A stretch of DNA of 64,000 bases from Azadirachta indica (lineage: Eukaryota; Streptophyta; Magnoliopsida; Sapindales; Meliaceae), in the NCBI GenBank assembly GCA_022749755.1, contig CM040453.1:6284102-6348101 (forward strand). Direction: 5' to 3'. The notes under the pieces are model-generated. The model did no database searches. It was not told where the DNA came from and saw only the letters and a list, made by a program, of their open reading frames with translations. Each line of letters starts with the position of its first letter. Within the stretch, counting starts at the first letter, position 1. This document shows positions 34,001-46,300 of the stretch, in pieces. Position numbers and translations under genes: made by a program.

Positions 34001-36704
34001 CAGAAAGGTAGAAACTTTAGCACATATTAAGCAAATGTGAGCTGTAAAATGAAAATGATTTCTCATGATATACTTTTGCAAATCAAAAGGAGAAACTTCA
34101 ACTTTTGCACTGCGTTGTATATGAAGATGAGTATACAGAATAATATCCAGATTGTTGTAGGTCTTTGGAATTTTGAACCTCCCCCTTAAAATCAATTCAT
34201 ATCAGAAAAATAGATAGCCTGGTCTCATCTTTCTTGATGCAAAATGATAGTAAGCCTTTATGATTATTTAAAAGATTCCCCGTGATCAACGAAAATATTG
34301 ATCAACTCAATTTAATTTCGTTTGGTAACTAATTATTGATCCTATGTTGGAACATTAGCATGGGAAAAGGGCAACATTAGAATCATGAGACGTAAACCTA
34401 CATTACTTTCAGTGAAATCTATCGCAACAAGTTTGGTCGTAAATAAGAACACATAACGCGTGTCTTCACATAATTAAATGTTATTTAATCCGGTTAAGGG
34501 TTAGTTTTTACCTAACCATCTAAATCAGTTTATTGCAAACATCAAAACTTCCTAAAAGATAACTCTTCAACCATATAAATTGGAGATCATAAAAGAAATA
34601 CTGTAATAAAGAGAAAAGATCAGGCATAAGTACCCATATATCAACATATTTCAATTTCTTTTGCGCAAATGCAACTAAATCTATCACGTCCTGCCCTTCC
34701 CTGACATCACATTTTGTACCCTGTAAAGAAACTATAATTCAGAACCTGCTTAAAAATTTTATTTTAGGAAAAATAAGGAAATAAACAAATATATACCAAT
34801 ATACACACACATACACACCCATACACATGCACACACATGTATGTCAGAGTGTTTATAGTGAGCACTGTCACCCATCTTATGCTACACAACTGCATCTGTT
34901 GTAGGCACTAGGGAAATAAGGCAAGATCATTAGCAGTGTCATTCACCGTAAGCTGAGGAACATCACCTCTTACTGAAGCTTTGTACATATATATTAACTG
35001 AAAATTGAACATATATAGTAACCAAAAAGAAAATATAAAGGGCATAAAAAGTCATGAAGGGGGTACCCACACATGCTGCTCCCCAAATTCCTCTCTCAGG
35101 TCCTGAACAGCAGAATCCACTCGCTCAGCTGTCAAAAGAGCAGAATTTAAAATTAAACATTAGCCATTCAATGTCTCATTACAAACTTTCTAGTTTTTAA
35201 TCATGATATTTTATTAATGTAAAGTGAAACAACCATTACCATAATGGGGGGAGACAAGCGTTGAAAAGCTTGAAAAGAAGGGAAAGAAAAAAGAATTTCT
35301 CATTCACCCACTAAAAAGAAAATGATGAGGTGAACAGCATTTCCTCACAAAAGTTTTTATCGAAAGACAGTTACAGTATAGTTTAGAATTCAACACATGC
35401 ACACAAAATCCATACCCGATCTTGAGCAAATTATGACATTGTCACCTGCTTCAAGAAATTCCTTAGCCAATGCATATCCAATTCCTGAATTTAGAAAAAG
35501 AAACTGAATGGAATATATTGCTGTTCTGAAATGTATATTTTAAAGAAAAGTATAAATTTTATAAAGAGAGAAAGAGCTGTCAAACACAAATAGCATCCCA
35601 TTCTTTCGGGAACAAAAATTCCAAAGGACTTTTGAACAATTAATACTTCTTTCCAAGTGATGACCAACTTTTCTTAATAGGAAAATGAAACATATGTTGC
35701 AATATCACACTCTACTTGGAAATGCTATTTTCTAGTATAATCCTGCGCTTATAAGTCACAAGAGCCTCACCCTTACAAAGTAATAAATGGTATCATGAAT
35801 TGATTTAGATCATTCCAAATTGATCCAACAATAATCAAAATGATATGTGCTAATCTGTCAATAAACAATATGATGCAAACTTATATCATAAATCTATGCT
35901 TGTAGTTGAATGCAAAATACATGACACTACGACATAAAAAAGCAAATAATATAGATGCTTTCTTTCATAGTTCTCTTTTCTTATCAACCTCATACAAAAT
36001 CTGCAATGTATAAGAAGTCCAAAATTAGAACCCAGGTCTACAACTTACCAGGGTTTCTGAATCAACTAGCTACCTACTAGCATTAGAAAAGTGCTTTAAA
36101 ATTTTATTCAGAATAGTATCAGCTTCCACAAGAGACTAAAACGTACTTTAATCACTTCGTTACAGTGATTTCTCAATCAACAAGCTACCTACTAGCACTA
36201 AAAAAGTGCTTTTACCTTTTCATTCATAATTATATCCGCTTCCACAAGAGATTAAAACATACTTTAATTAGTGACAAAACCAACAAGCATAAAGAAATCC
36301 AAAATCCAACTCCAAATTCACATCCCTTGGCTGGAAGTAGCATTTAATCTAGAAAATGAATCAACAAAACGCACACGTACACACACAAAAAGGAATATTA
36401 AGAGATCAAATAAACAAATAAAATAGAAACCTTTTGTTGAACCAGTAATCAAGACGTTATAAGGAGGCAGCATTGGCTCTGTCTTGACAGAAGAGTCGGC
36501 TCTTATAGTTGGCGAACTCAAGATCAAAGAACGTGAGGGTTTGCCTAGACTGAGAGAATTGCCGCGGGAACCAACGGTCGCGGAACCGCAAAGGCCAGGG
36601 AAATGTGGTTTAGAGACAGGAGAGAATAGCAATTCATGGTGTTTAGAGGAGAAGGGAGGGGAGGAGAAGTTGAGAGGGCTAAAAATAATTGAATTATTCG
36701 CCAT
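31093..36704 (-). CDS. NOL: Chlorophyll(ide) b reductase NOL, chloroplastic, 13 exons, 351 aa
   Basis: Short-chain dehydrogenase/reductase that, with its relative NYC1, reduces chlorophyll b to 7-hydroxymethyl chlorophyll a in thylakoids, the first step of chlorophyll b breakdown. Exons (minus): 36431-36704, 35416-35484, 35067-35128, 34634-34720, 33685-33752, 33517-33565, 33364-33449, 32488-32545, 31754-31804, 31625-31675, 31460-31501, 31256-31366, 31093-31140; all phases agree. Seen: Ser/Pro-rich plastid transit peptide (about residues 1-60), the NADP-binding TGSTKGIG across the exon 1/2 junction, INNAGSN, and the catalytic YxxxK as YGATK with SDG upstream. The C-terminus is FGARRNRYMLED. 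Length matches Arabidopsis NOL (348 aa). It is divergent from uS11m with 545 bp between the start codons. Very small exons and long introns are normal for this gene. Confidence 0.93.
34796..34842. repeat. (AC)n-rich microsatellite in a NOL intron
   Basis: Run of ACACACAC/ATACACAC variants, interrupted by CCC and TGC. Confidence 0.8.
36054..36271. repeat. Tandem duplication of about 114 bp in NOL intron 1
   Basis: TTTCTGAATCAACTAGCTAC at 36054 and TTTCTCAATCAACAAGCTAC at 36169. Both continue through CTACTAGCA.TA.AAAAGTGC and GCTTCCACAAGAGA.TAAAAC to CTTTAAT. Roughly 85 percent alike by eye. Confidence 0.88.
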
Positions 36705-37249
36705 AGCTCCGGCCTCTTGCAGCAGAACCAGAACTACTCTTAACAGATAAAACTGTCCATAAAAACCAGATGCCAGAAACGCAACAGAACAGGTGGTTTC
36801 ATTCTGACACGTGGCAACACGGAAAATTTTGTATATGGAAATTCTGATATTCAATATGAATAATTTAATTTACCCGTCACATTATAGCTCTCTCTCCATA
36901 TATTTTTGTGGTATACATACATTGTCAAAATTTAAAAAATTAAAATGACAATTTCTTATAAATGAAAATGACGAACGAGATGAATTTAATGAAAATAATT
37001 AACATTTAAGATGAATTTTAGATAATAATTACTATTTAAAATATTTTTAAAAATTATTATATTAAATTTTTTTTAGTACATATACAGGGGTGATTTAGTC
37101 ACCTTGAAAGAAACATGGGCGAAGCCCAACCCAATATCTCAAATGGGGTTGGGCCGGATTAAGCTTGGATTCCTCAAACAGCAAACTGAAGAAAACTGAA
37201 CTAACATCGTAAATTAATCAAAAACCACCGAGGGAGAAAAACCCTAGAG
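36705..37249. promoter_or_regulatory. Divergent promoter of NOL and uS11m with site II motifs and a telo-box
   Basis: The 545 bp between the two start codons contain AGCCCA at 37123-37128 and TGGGCC at 37150-37155 (site II type, bound by TCP factors in plant ribosomal-protein promoters) and AAACCCTA (telo-box) at 37239-37246, three bases before the uS11m ATG. This combination is typical of plant translation-machinery genes, so these motifs probably serve the uS11m side. The half nearer NOL (36850-37080) is AT-rich. Confidence 0.65.
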
Positions 37250-38505
37250 ATGCACTCTCTCGCTTTACTTCGTAGAGCTCGTCCTTTCTCTGCTTCTTCT
37301 CTACTTCGATTCTATGGCGCTTTCAACCGCGTACCTGAGAATCATCCAGGTAAGTTTTTTTTTTTTTATAAATTTTTTCAGTTGTATAATATCTATTGTT
37401 GCCACAAAGCTGTATTGAAAGTACTTAGTCTAATAGGATTTCACATTTGTCGATGTTTTGTTTGGCTGGTAGGAAGAATGTAACTGGGCGCAGATTTTGA
37501 TTTATAGATGAATTATGTACTTAGTGGCAGGTTAGGTCTCCCCAAAATTTTCGTACCACTTATATGTCGTAATCGGTTAATTTTAATTTTTTCGGAGAGC
37601 ATTTGCAAAAGGAATAACTTTTGAATCCCAAAAACTTGAATTGACTAAATGACAATGTTATCTAGCCACTGCCTTACAGATGGTGTTGCGAAAATGAAAA
37701 GATAGACACATTAGATATTTATGAAGTATTTTGAACTATTAGAGGTGTAGAAAAGAATGCCCATTCGAATTTTTGTTAGGCAGATGTTGATAATCTTGTA
37801 GTTGATGGATTTTCTTTTAAAAACTCTGTAGGTTATGTAGAGAATGAGAAATGTTAATTTTGTTCTTTGTGGAATGTTGCAGGAGGAGAAAGTCCAAAAA
37901 ATGTGTTGCGAGTTCCAAGCAATTCAAGTATGAATTTATGTTCGGTCAGTGCAAAAGAAAATGTTTCTGGTCCATATGCTTTAGGTTGCCGGAATTTCAT
38001 TCATTCCACTGCTCAGAAGGATGATGAAACTGGAATAAGTTCCAGGCCCATGGACTTTGTGAGGGGAATAATAGAGGAAGATGAAAAGGGATTTATGGGG
38101 TCTTCTCATTATCCTCGCTATAATGTTGAGCAAAATGCTGATTTTGTCCACATAAAGCTGATGCGTAATAACACCTTTGTTACTGTGACGGATTCTAAAG
38201 GAAATAAAAAGCTTGGGGCATCTTCTGGATGTTTGCCAGAACTCAAAGGAGGACCGAAACTGTCTCGTTATGCTGCTGAAGCAACTGCGGAGCATGTTGG
38301 ACGACAGGCAAGAAATTTGGGGTTAAAATCAGTGGTCATGAGGGTGAAAGGATTTACTTACTTTAAGAAGAAAAGGCAAGCAATCATGAGCTTTAGAGAG
38401 GGATTTGGTAATTCACGAGGAGATCAGAATCCTATTGTATACATTGAAGACACAACTCGGCGCCCACACAACGGATGCCGACTCCCAAAGAAACGCCGTA
38501 TTTAA
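37250..38505 (+). CDS. Mitochondrial ribosomal protein uS11 (S11m), 2 exons, 240 aa
   Basis: Small-subunit protein of the mitochondrial ribosome, lining the mRNA exit/platform region by homology. Exons 37250-37349 and 37883-38505 join in frame. The N-terminus is a mitochondrial presequence (MHSLALLRRARPFSASSLLR: basic, Ser- and Leu-rich, no acids). A poorly conserved linker of about 75 residues follows; the S11 domain is in the last 110 residues, with FVHIKLMRNNTFVTVTDSKG, AAEATAEHVGRQARNLGLKS and the C-terminal RPHNGCRLPKKRRI typical of S11. Most bacterial S11 proteins are about 130 aa, so this long form fits an organelle-targeted nuclear version. The promoter has site II motifs and a telo-box. 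Confidence 0.9.
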
Positions 38506-39164
38506 GTGATAGCAAGCCAGCTATGATATTTTCTCTCGACGAAGAAACTTTGATAGTTGGTATGGAGCTTGAACTCATAGGTGGTGAACAAAATTGTGGA
38601 AAAAGTTAAAAACCAGTTATGCCTTTTGGATTTTAGCAATAGAGGAAGCCAATATTACCCGGTTCATTTTTTCTCTTCTTTTATTGATGGTTATCTGAGT
38701 TCGTTATCTTGCTTGTTTTGAGATGTGAGAATGTAGGTAATGACTATATTATACTGAATTCTGATTTTCATTACATATGTTGTACCAAAGTTTTGTTTAA
38801 AATAATTGTTCACGAATCACCATTATGCTCGTGTTATTGCTTTGTCTAAGAATTTCCTGCTTGAATTAAAGGTGAAAACAAATAGTTATTATCATCTGCC
38901 TGAGAAATTTCAATTCTATATTTGATAATCAGAGATTATGAAAAGTGCTGATGAAACAGTTTCATTCATGCCAAATGTTTTGAATCATATTGTTATTGAA
39001 ATTAGTTTCTATGCCTGAATGCTATTGTATGGTTTCTCCATTTTATACTCTTTAGATAAATGAAAAGGCAGGGGTTTGAAAATTTTGCTCTTTTAATTTT
39101 GGACCAAGACTAGTTAAAGCATTCATACCAAATTAAATTTGTTGCATGTGTACAGTGTCGGGTG

Positions 39165-39787
39165 GGTTTCTTATATATGTCAAAGGTGTGAAGTGTTTTG
39201 TGTTATTTCTTCGTTTAGAGAGAAAAATAGCTTATTGGTGCTCACCAAATTTGTTCTGCTACATACGGAGTGAGGGGATTGTACATTGTTGGAGAACTCG
39301 TTGCTGTATTCATGCTGTTATTCAGTAGTTGATGAGATCGAAACCTGACAATTTTGACAAACCAAGCTATATTACTGTCCCATGAGGAATAATTGGTAAT
39401 CTGAATACAACCTCCATAAAGAGGAACACGGGGTACCCTAAAAAGAACTATTAAAAACTGATATATTGACATATATATAGCTTGGTTTCTTATATATGTC
39501 AAAGGTGTGAAGTGTTTTGTGTTATTTCTTCGTTTAGAGAGAAAAATAGCTTATTGGTGCTCACCAAATTTGTTCTGCTACATACGGAGTGAGGGGATTG
39601 TACATTGTTGGAGAACTCGTTGCTGTATTCATGCTGTTATTCCGTAGTTGATGAGATCGAAACCTGACAATTTTGACAAACCAAGCTATATTACTGTCCC
39701 ATGAGGAATAATTGGTAATCTGAATACAACCTCCATAAAGAGGAACACGGGGTACCCTAAAAAGAACTATTAAAAACTGATATATTG
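39165..39787. repeat. Nearly identical 304-bp tandem duplication (offset 319 bp)
   Basis: 39165-39468 and 39484-39787 are the same apart from one base I can see (TTATTCAGTAG against TTATTCCGTAG). They are separated by 15 bp of ACATATATATAGCTT type. Such identity in non-coding DNA points to a recent event, or to an assembly artefact. Confidence 0.95.
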
Positions 39788-40039
39788 GCAAAATGTAATT
39801 TGCCATGGTCCTGCAGACTGTAAATTCTAATAAAACTCGAATTATAGTAACTTCAGTTCTCTAGTTAACTTCACCTATTTAATATCAGAAAGGAATTATT
39901 TGATGGCAAATGGGTCAACTATAATGAAACAAAGCCTTGGCTCAAACTACACAACATATCTCAACAAGAGATTTCATGCCTTTCCACTTAAATTCATAAA
40001 TAAATGAATAAACTAGTCAGGTCTCTTTTCTAATAACCA

Positions 40040-40200
40040 GGAGATCCCAACCAAGTGCATGGTCCGAAAAATGGGAGCGGCAACTTTCCGTCAAAATATC
40101 TTGTGCTATAAAACATTCCAAGTAGATGGTTTTTAAGGAGACTTGAACCCCTGACTTGACTAGAAACCTAAGGTCATGCCATTTGACCTGCAGCCAATTC
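40040..40200 (-). mobile_element. Possible tRNA-derived SINE fragment
   Basis: On the minus strand, AAATGGCATGACC (A-box-like) is followed about 35 bp later by GGGGTTCAAGTCTCC (B-box-like), then by unrelated sequence. Spacing and order suit a tRNA-derived SINE head. It lacks a tRNA cloverleaf and I see no flanking target duplication. Confidence 0.4.
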
Positions 40201-40332
40201 TACATATAGAGATAAGGCATTAAATTCTCTGAAGTGGTAGAACATTGATCGCCTCTATATATCCATCAATATCTTTCTACTTGTCATTAGCTTAGAAGCT
40301 GTCAAGAAGAGGCAGCCTTCAAGGATCCATCA

Positions 40333-43300
40333 TCAGCCAGAGCGTCGTTTGGATTTTCGCCGTTTCCCAAGAAGTTTAAGCATATTATCAGTGACATCTG
40401 GTGGTGAATCATCATCTTGATCTTCACTGTTGGTAGAGGTGTGAGTTAGCCAGGCCAATGCCTCTATAGCAGCATCCCTTTCTGCAAGCTGCTTGTTTTT
40501 CTTTGGTTTTCCTACAAACTGCATTCCCTTGAATTCTACCAAGGCCCGAAACTCATTTGTCTTAAGGTGCTTAGTTTTGTATTTTGGAGGGGAATGCCCT
40601 GCTCTCATCAACAGAGTTTGCAACAGGCTTTTAGGATTTGTTCCATCTTTTGTAAATCTGCTGTTATCAGTAGACTCTCTTGGCCTCTTGCTTTCACGAC
40701 CGAAAACAAATTTTCCCTCACATAAATCTCCTGAGACCAGCTCTTGAACGGCAAACATAAGGTACTTGCCTTCCTTAAGGATGTCGAGGCTAGGATTGTC
40801 AAGCTGCATGATCAAACAAACATCATCATCAAGGAGAAGAAGTTCTCATAGACTCGGCTCTGGCTTGGTACATTTAGAAAGCTTTCAAAGGAAAATATCC
40901 AATAAACTTGGTCCTGAGAAACACCAATATTTGAATCATAATTTGAAATGCAAAAAATAAATTGGTGAACAGTTGAAAACGGAAACTTGGTTCAATGGTT
41001 TCTGAATGCATTAGATGATGCAATTAATTGGACTTGTCAAGGGCACTGTACTTCCGAGGTTTCCTTCCTTCTCGGCTTATAAACACACAGACAAATTTTA
41101 ATAATTTCGAACAACCAAAATTTGTCACTTGATGACATGGAAACAAGGTACAGTTTGATATTTAATTATTTTCTTATTTACCCCAAGGGGTACATGACAA
41201 GCGGAAAAATAAGAAAAATATAAAAAGAAAGCAAATCAATTATTTGTTGCATATTAAAACAGAAATTTTTATCCATTTTCACATAATTATTGATGAATGG
41301 TTTAATATCTTAGCTCCACCCAATATATAAACTCACCTTTCTTTGAAGAAGTTTATCAAGTTCTTCCTTAAGCTTCAAATAGCATTCTGCTAAACTGGGA
41401 TCCATGAAGAAATCAATATAACCTTCCAGCATTTTCAAATGCCCAGGCTGAGAAGAGGCAAGTTCATGATTGTAAAATTCTAGCAGTTAAATGCCCCAGG
41501 ACAGAGTGAAAAGTAAAATATTTGTCTGAAGATAACATACCTGCACCCCAGGTTTTAGAGCACCACCAAAAAGGATAAGTATTGAATCAGATATACCAGT
41601 AGAATCACGTATGAAAACCATATTGACTTTTACTTTTTCGCCAAAGACCAGCCATGGGTAAGGAATTGTCTGGTAACGTGAATTCACAGAATTCTGATGC
41701 AGAAGCATTACCAGTGTAAATAAACTGTAGGAATTCTATAAGCAACACTTGCCAAGTACCAAAAAGAAATGAAATACACCAATATTTATCACTTTGGGAG
41801 GGTATAACATTCATGTACAAGGAGATGGATGAATATTATAGGAGATATATGTTGTGAAAGGTTTATATTGATTATTCTGCAAAGTTGGCAAATGAAAACA
41901 AAAAATGCATGTAAAATAAATCATAATATTTGTGTCAGATCTGATAGATATTAGTGATACTGTTCCATAAAATATACATGGTATTTTATGCTCAAGCTGT
42001 GATCATTGACAAGCAGCCCACGGACCAGGACCATATATCATAATGCCCTACATTCTTCTTGGTGGGTGTCAAGGGTGGAATAAGTTCCTTCAGTGTAACA
42101 TCTGATCTTGTCTGACTCAAAGTGAACTAGAACTTGAATTTAAACTCAGATGCACAGCATCAGTTTTTATATATGGAATACAAATTTCAGCTTCACTATC
42201 AGCCTGGAGCGTATCCCAATGAAATAAAGGATAAACAGCATATAAATTGAATCCACTGACCCACATATAAGTAGAACGGTAAAAAAAACAGAAGATGAAG
42301 AAATAAAGAAAGAAAGAGATACTTTCATGAACCATTAAATAAAAGTCTACTTTGGATAGACAGTCACTTGTACACTCACCGCATACAGAAATACTTGACC
42401 ATCATCCATTGTTTTGAAAGACATGGATGTCTCTCTATGCTGCAGATAAGAGAAAAGGATAGAAAATGTCAGCTAAACCAAGAGTTTCTGGATCAAAAAT
42501 TGCATTTACATTTAGAAGTGGGGATAACTTACCACGACAGATGCTATGCCAGGAAAGAGGCCAGAACATATAACTGCACGGACCATGGACTGGTTGTGAC
42601 TTAATTTGTTGTTGGTGGCTGCATCTTCAGCGAGTAAGCCAGCATCTCTTAGAATGAAGGTAAACTGCTTACGAAGAGAATGGATTGCTTGAAGAGTTTG
42701 CGCAGACAGGAAATTTCTCCAACAATATTCATATGCTGATCCTTCTCTTTCAGCATCTTTCCATCCTTCATATGCACGGACAAGAGCCATATGATCACTG
42801 TAGTCCTTGGCAGAGAATCTAGACTTTGCTATTTCAGCTAACTACAACAGAGAAAAAAAATTATTAATCAATGAACTTTGTTAGAACTGAAATCTGATGC
42901 TGCTCTTGCTAGATCCTAACAACCTCCTGCAACATCACAACAGTGCATCATGTTTGGTTTGCCTTAAAGCACTACGTCTAAGTAGCTAAAGAGACCCCAA
43001 CTACAAGAATGAAATCAGTACATTGTGTTGACACTCAACTATATGCTACCAAATGTGCTAATCTCTTCGACTTTCGCCGTAGAATGTAGACACCCACAAC
43101 ATGCTCGCACATCTGATCTTTTGATGGCTACCTGAGACTATGGCCAGCTTGGGTTAAAGATTATAGTTCAGTTCATTAGAGGAGGGAAAAAAAACAAAAA
43201 ACCTAGCATAACATCAACAATATGCATCCATTGTCTTTCCTGATACGTTTTTACCGAACAGAAAATTAACAAAATTATACTTAATATTTAAAAGTTGGTT

Positions 43301-46300
43301 AAGCTATATACAAAATACGTATCTTTGATGAAAGCAATAGAATTGAAGGGCAAAAACAAACACATAAAACGTCTGTAGTAAAGGATAAAACTAATCATTC
43401 CAACCATCTCATCCTTTATATCTCAAATTCTGTTCATTTTTTCTGCAATATCAACACTGCTGCAATTAAAAGATCAAGAGTAATGCAAAGTACTGCAGCA
43501 CCATTCACTCTACTATAGCTTCAATGATTAAGATACATGAGTTTTTTTGTTTATCTTCCTTGAATTATGCATGTATGGCAAGATTGGCAGTTAATACGGC
43601 TCTTGTGGTTTTCTGTCTCATAAAGTGGAGCATAAGAGCATCAGAACTAAATTCTCAATTGTTGAGAATCAACCGAAGATTATTTCCAGATTCTGGTCGA
43701 AGCTGGCTTAGCTAGCAAATCTTGTTTGTTTAGGAAAGTATTAGACCAGAATATTTATTCTTTATTTCTTTGATTTACCATTGTTTTCTTGTCTTTTATA
43801 GTCAGATTGCATTCTCTATAAGTACCCTATGAAACCTGTACTGTAATACTGAAAATTGTATGATCAATGAGAAAACTATTTTTTCTCTAAAAGTTGTCAT
43901 CAATTAATTTCATAATTAGTTCCCAATAACTATACATAAAATCCTGCTCTACAAGTCCACTTCATAGAGTCTCAAGGTTAAATTGATAAGACAAACAAAA
44001 ATGTGGGGTCAAACAGCATTCTTTAATGCATATCAATTACATGTTGATTACAATACTTACGTTCTTCTTTTCTTGGGGCAAAAGGAAAGGATCCCTGACA
44101 CTAAGCCCAGATACTATCGTTAAAACAGGATCAAAGCAACGAAATATTGCACCCATAACTAGCATTTTCCCCAGCTTGGGATCTACCGGCAGCATTGACA
44201 AAAACTTTCCTGAGTAGAAGGGAAAAAACATAAGAAAAACAAAAGGAGTGAATAACTAACCATGGAAAATATACTAATAAATATCTTTTCTCACGAAAGA
44301 ATAACCAAACTAACCAAGATCTGTCAGATTCTCCTTCTCATCTAATGCCTCAATCATCTTCAAAAAGTCAACAGCATTCTGGACCTGTCATTGATAAACT
44401 TATCAATTTGTGCCATAGACTAGGAAATGAACAAAGGGACAAATGTAGAAAACCATGGTATCATTTGAACTTAAGATTCATATAATAGATGCAAATTCTT
44501 TTGATGTACTGGATACAACAACACCTACAACATACATAAATATACCCGCACACTGAATCCCAACCAAAATGTGGATGTATAAAAGCTTTAATAAATTTAA
44601 GTGGTATATAAATAAATGGATGTGTTATTGCCCGTACAATATGAAATTACTTTTAAGTCTTCTTTATCTCTCAGGACAAATTTCCATCCATGCAAAATGG
44701 TATGCCTGAACACATCTGCTCGAATCTAATGGCCTATGACAAGTCGTTCTAACATTCTAGACCGAAGGGATTCCATTATTTAATGGAAACTTCTCTACAC
44801 ACTTGCAGTGCATGTCTGAGCACAACTCTAGAATAAAGGGAACCTTCATGGTAAAAGTTCTAGTTTTGGCCACAGCTCTAAAATGTTTAATACACGCATT
44901 GTGTTACAAGGGAGAGCATGCTATCTGATGTGATTAGGTAAAGTGTCTAGGTTCATAACCAAAGAAGCTTCATGCTTGAAGATTTACAGTCGGATAATTT
45001 ACTGTCTCAGGTTTATTTAAGTTGGTCAGATCATAAAAGGGATAATTACGAAGGATGGCGCAGCTTTGCATTCTTTTTCTGAGATCTTGATATTTTACTT
45101 AATTATAGAATTTTAGTATGTCAATTAATCTTTCTTCGCCAAGGTTTGACTTAAATAGAATAATAAAAACATAAAAATTTGTGAGCTTTCTTGTTATTCT
45201 TCATGGCTGAAAATTAATGTTGAAATTAAAGGAAGATAGTTACAAGGGAGAGATAGACTGAGATTGATGACATTAAAGCCAAGATTCACAAAGTTCTTCA
45301 GCAACAACATGCTATCATTCATAGCACTGAGGATAACCTGAAAGCATAAATAAACGCATACAATTACTTACAGCCAATGGTTCTGGTGGCTGCAGAGCAG
45401 CTGACAAGAATTCTCCGATGCTTCCAACTTGCAAACACTTTATTTGCAAGCAGAGAGAGTTCAAGGGAGTTCTCAAAAGTTCAGGAAGTTGATATTCAGC
45501 AAATGCTTCATAAACACATCTAGGATAAAGGTGGTAACATTCTCCAGGCTGCAAACGACCAGCCCTTCCTTTTCTCTACAAGCCAGGTATACACCAAAAA
45601 TATCAGTTTTAGATGCTCTGACATGAAATAAAAGATAATTTGACGATGCAACGGCAGGGCAATAACAGATGGCCATAGAATCCTGTAAACTTCATCCTAC
45701 ATGTATAATGTGAAGATATCGAACTAACCAAGGCTGCTAAAAAATACCAATGTATTCGCGAATGGCCTCAGGCCGTGAAAACTCTTAGGCCAACCTAAAT
45801 GTATCACCACAAAAACAAATACTACCATCCACCAATAATTATGCACATTTATAAATAAGGAAATGATACAAGCCAGAAGAAGGTTATGGCTCTTCAATTT
45901 TACTAACTCAGCAATGCTTTCAAGTGATTTTCCATTCTAGGCCAACTAGACATTGGCAAGTTAAAAAAAGAAAAAGATCCTCTGAGTTTTCTTTTGTTCT
46001 TATTGTCTAGTAAATAATACTTGTGCCCACAGCAGGACATAACACGATCTCGCCCTTTATCCTATTACTGTAAAAGAGAACATGATTATGCCCATTGACC
46101 CTTGACAATGGTGCAGAAAAAATTAAGGATTATAGGACAAAGAGCAGAGTCTAGTCTATAGTACAAAGAAACTTACCTGTCGAGCAGACGCTTGAGATAT
46201 CCAAGAAGGTAACAGACAAGGAGTGTTATTCAATGCATCATAACTGGTTTCCTTCGCTTTTCCACAATCAACCACAAAGACTATGTCATTAATAGTAATG

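Larger units (their letters stand above)
38506..40332. other. Intergenic region between convergent uS11m and DExH helicase genes
   Basis: Contains the 3' UTRs, a nearly perfect tandem duplication (39165-39787) and a possible SINE (about 40040-40200). Open frames inside the duplication appear twice for that reason and are not genes. Confidence 0.7.

Noticed and set aside
39242..39806. Two near-identical 80-codon proteins on the minus strand
   Set aside because: They are the same frame read in the two copies of the tandem duplication; no start context, splice sites or homology.
40040..40200. A true tRNA gene
   Set aside because: Box-like words are present but no acceptor stem, anticodon arm or cloverleaf can be formed.
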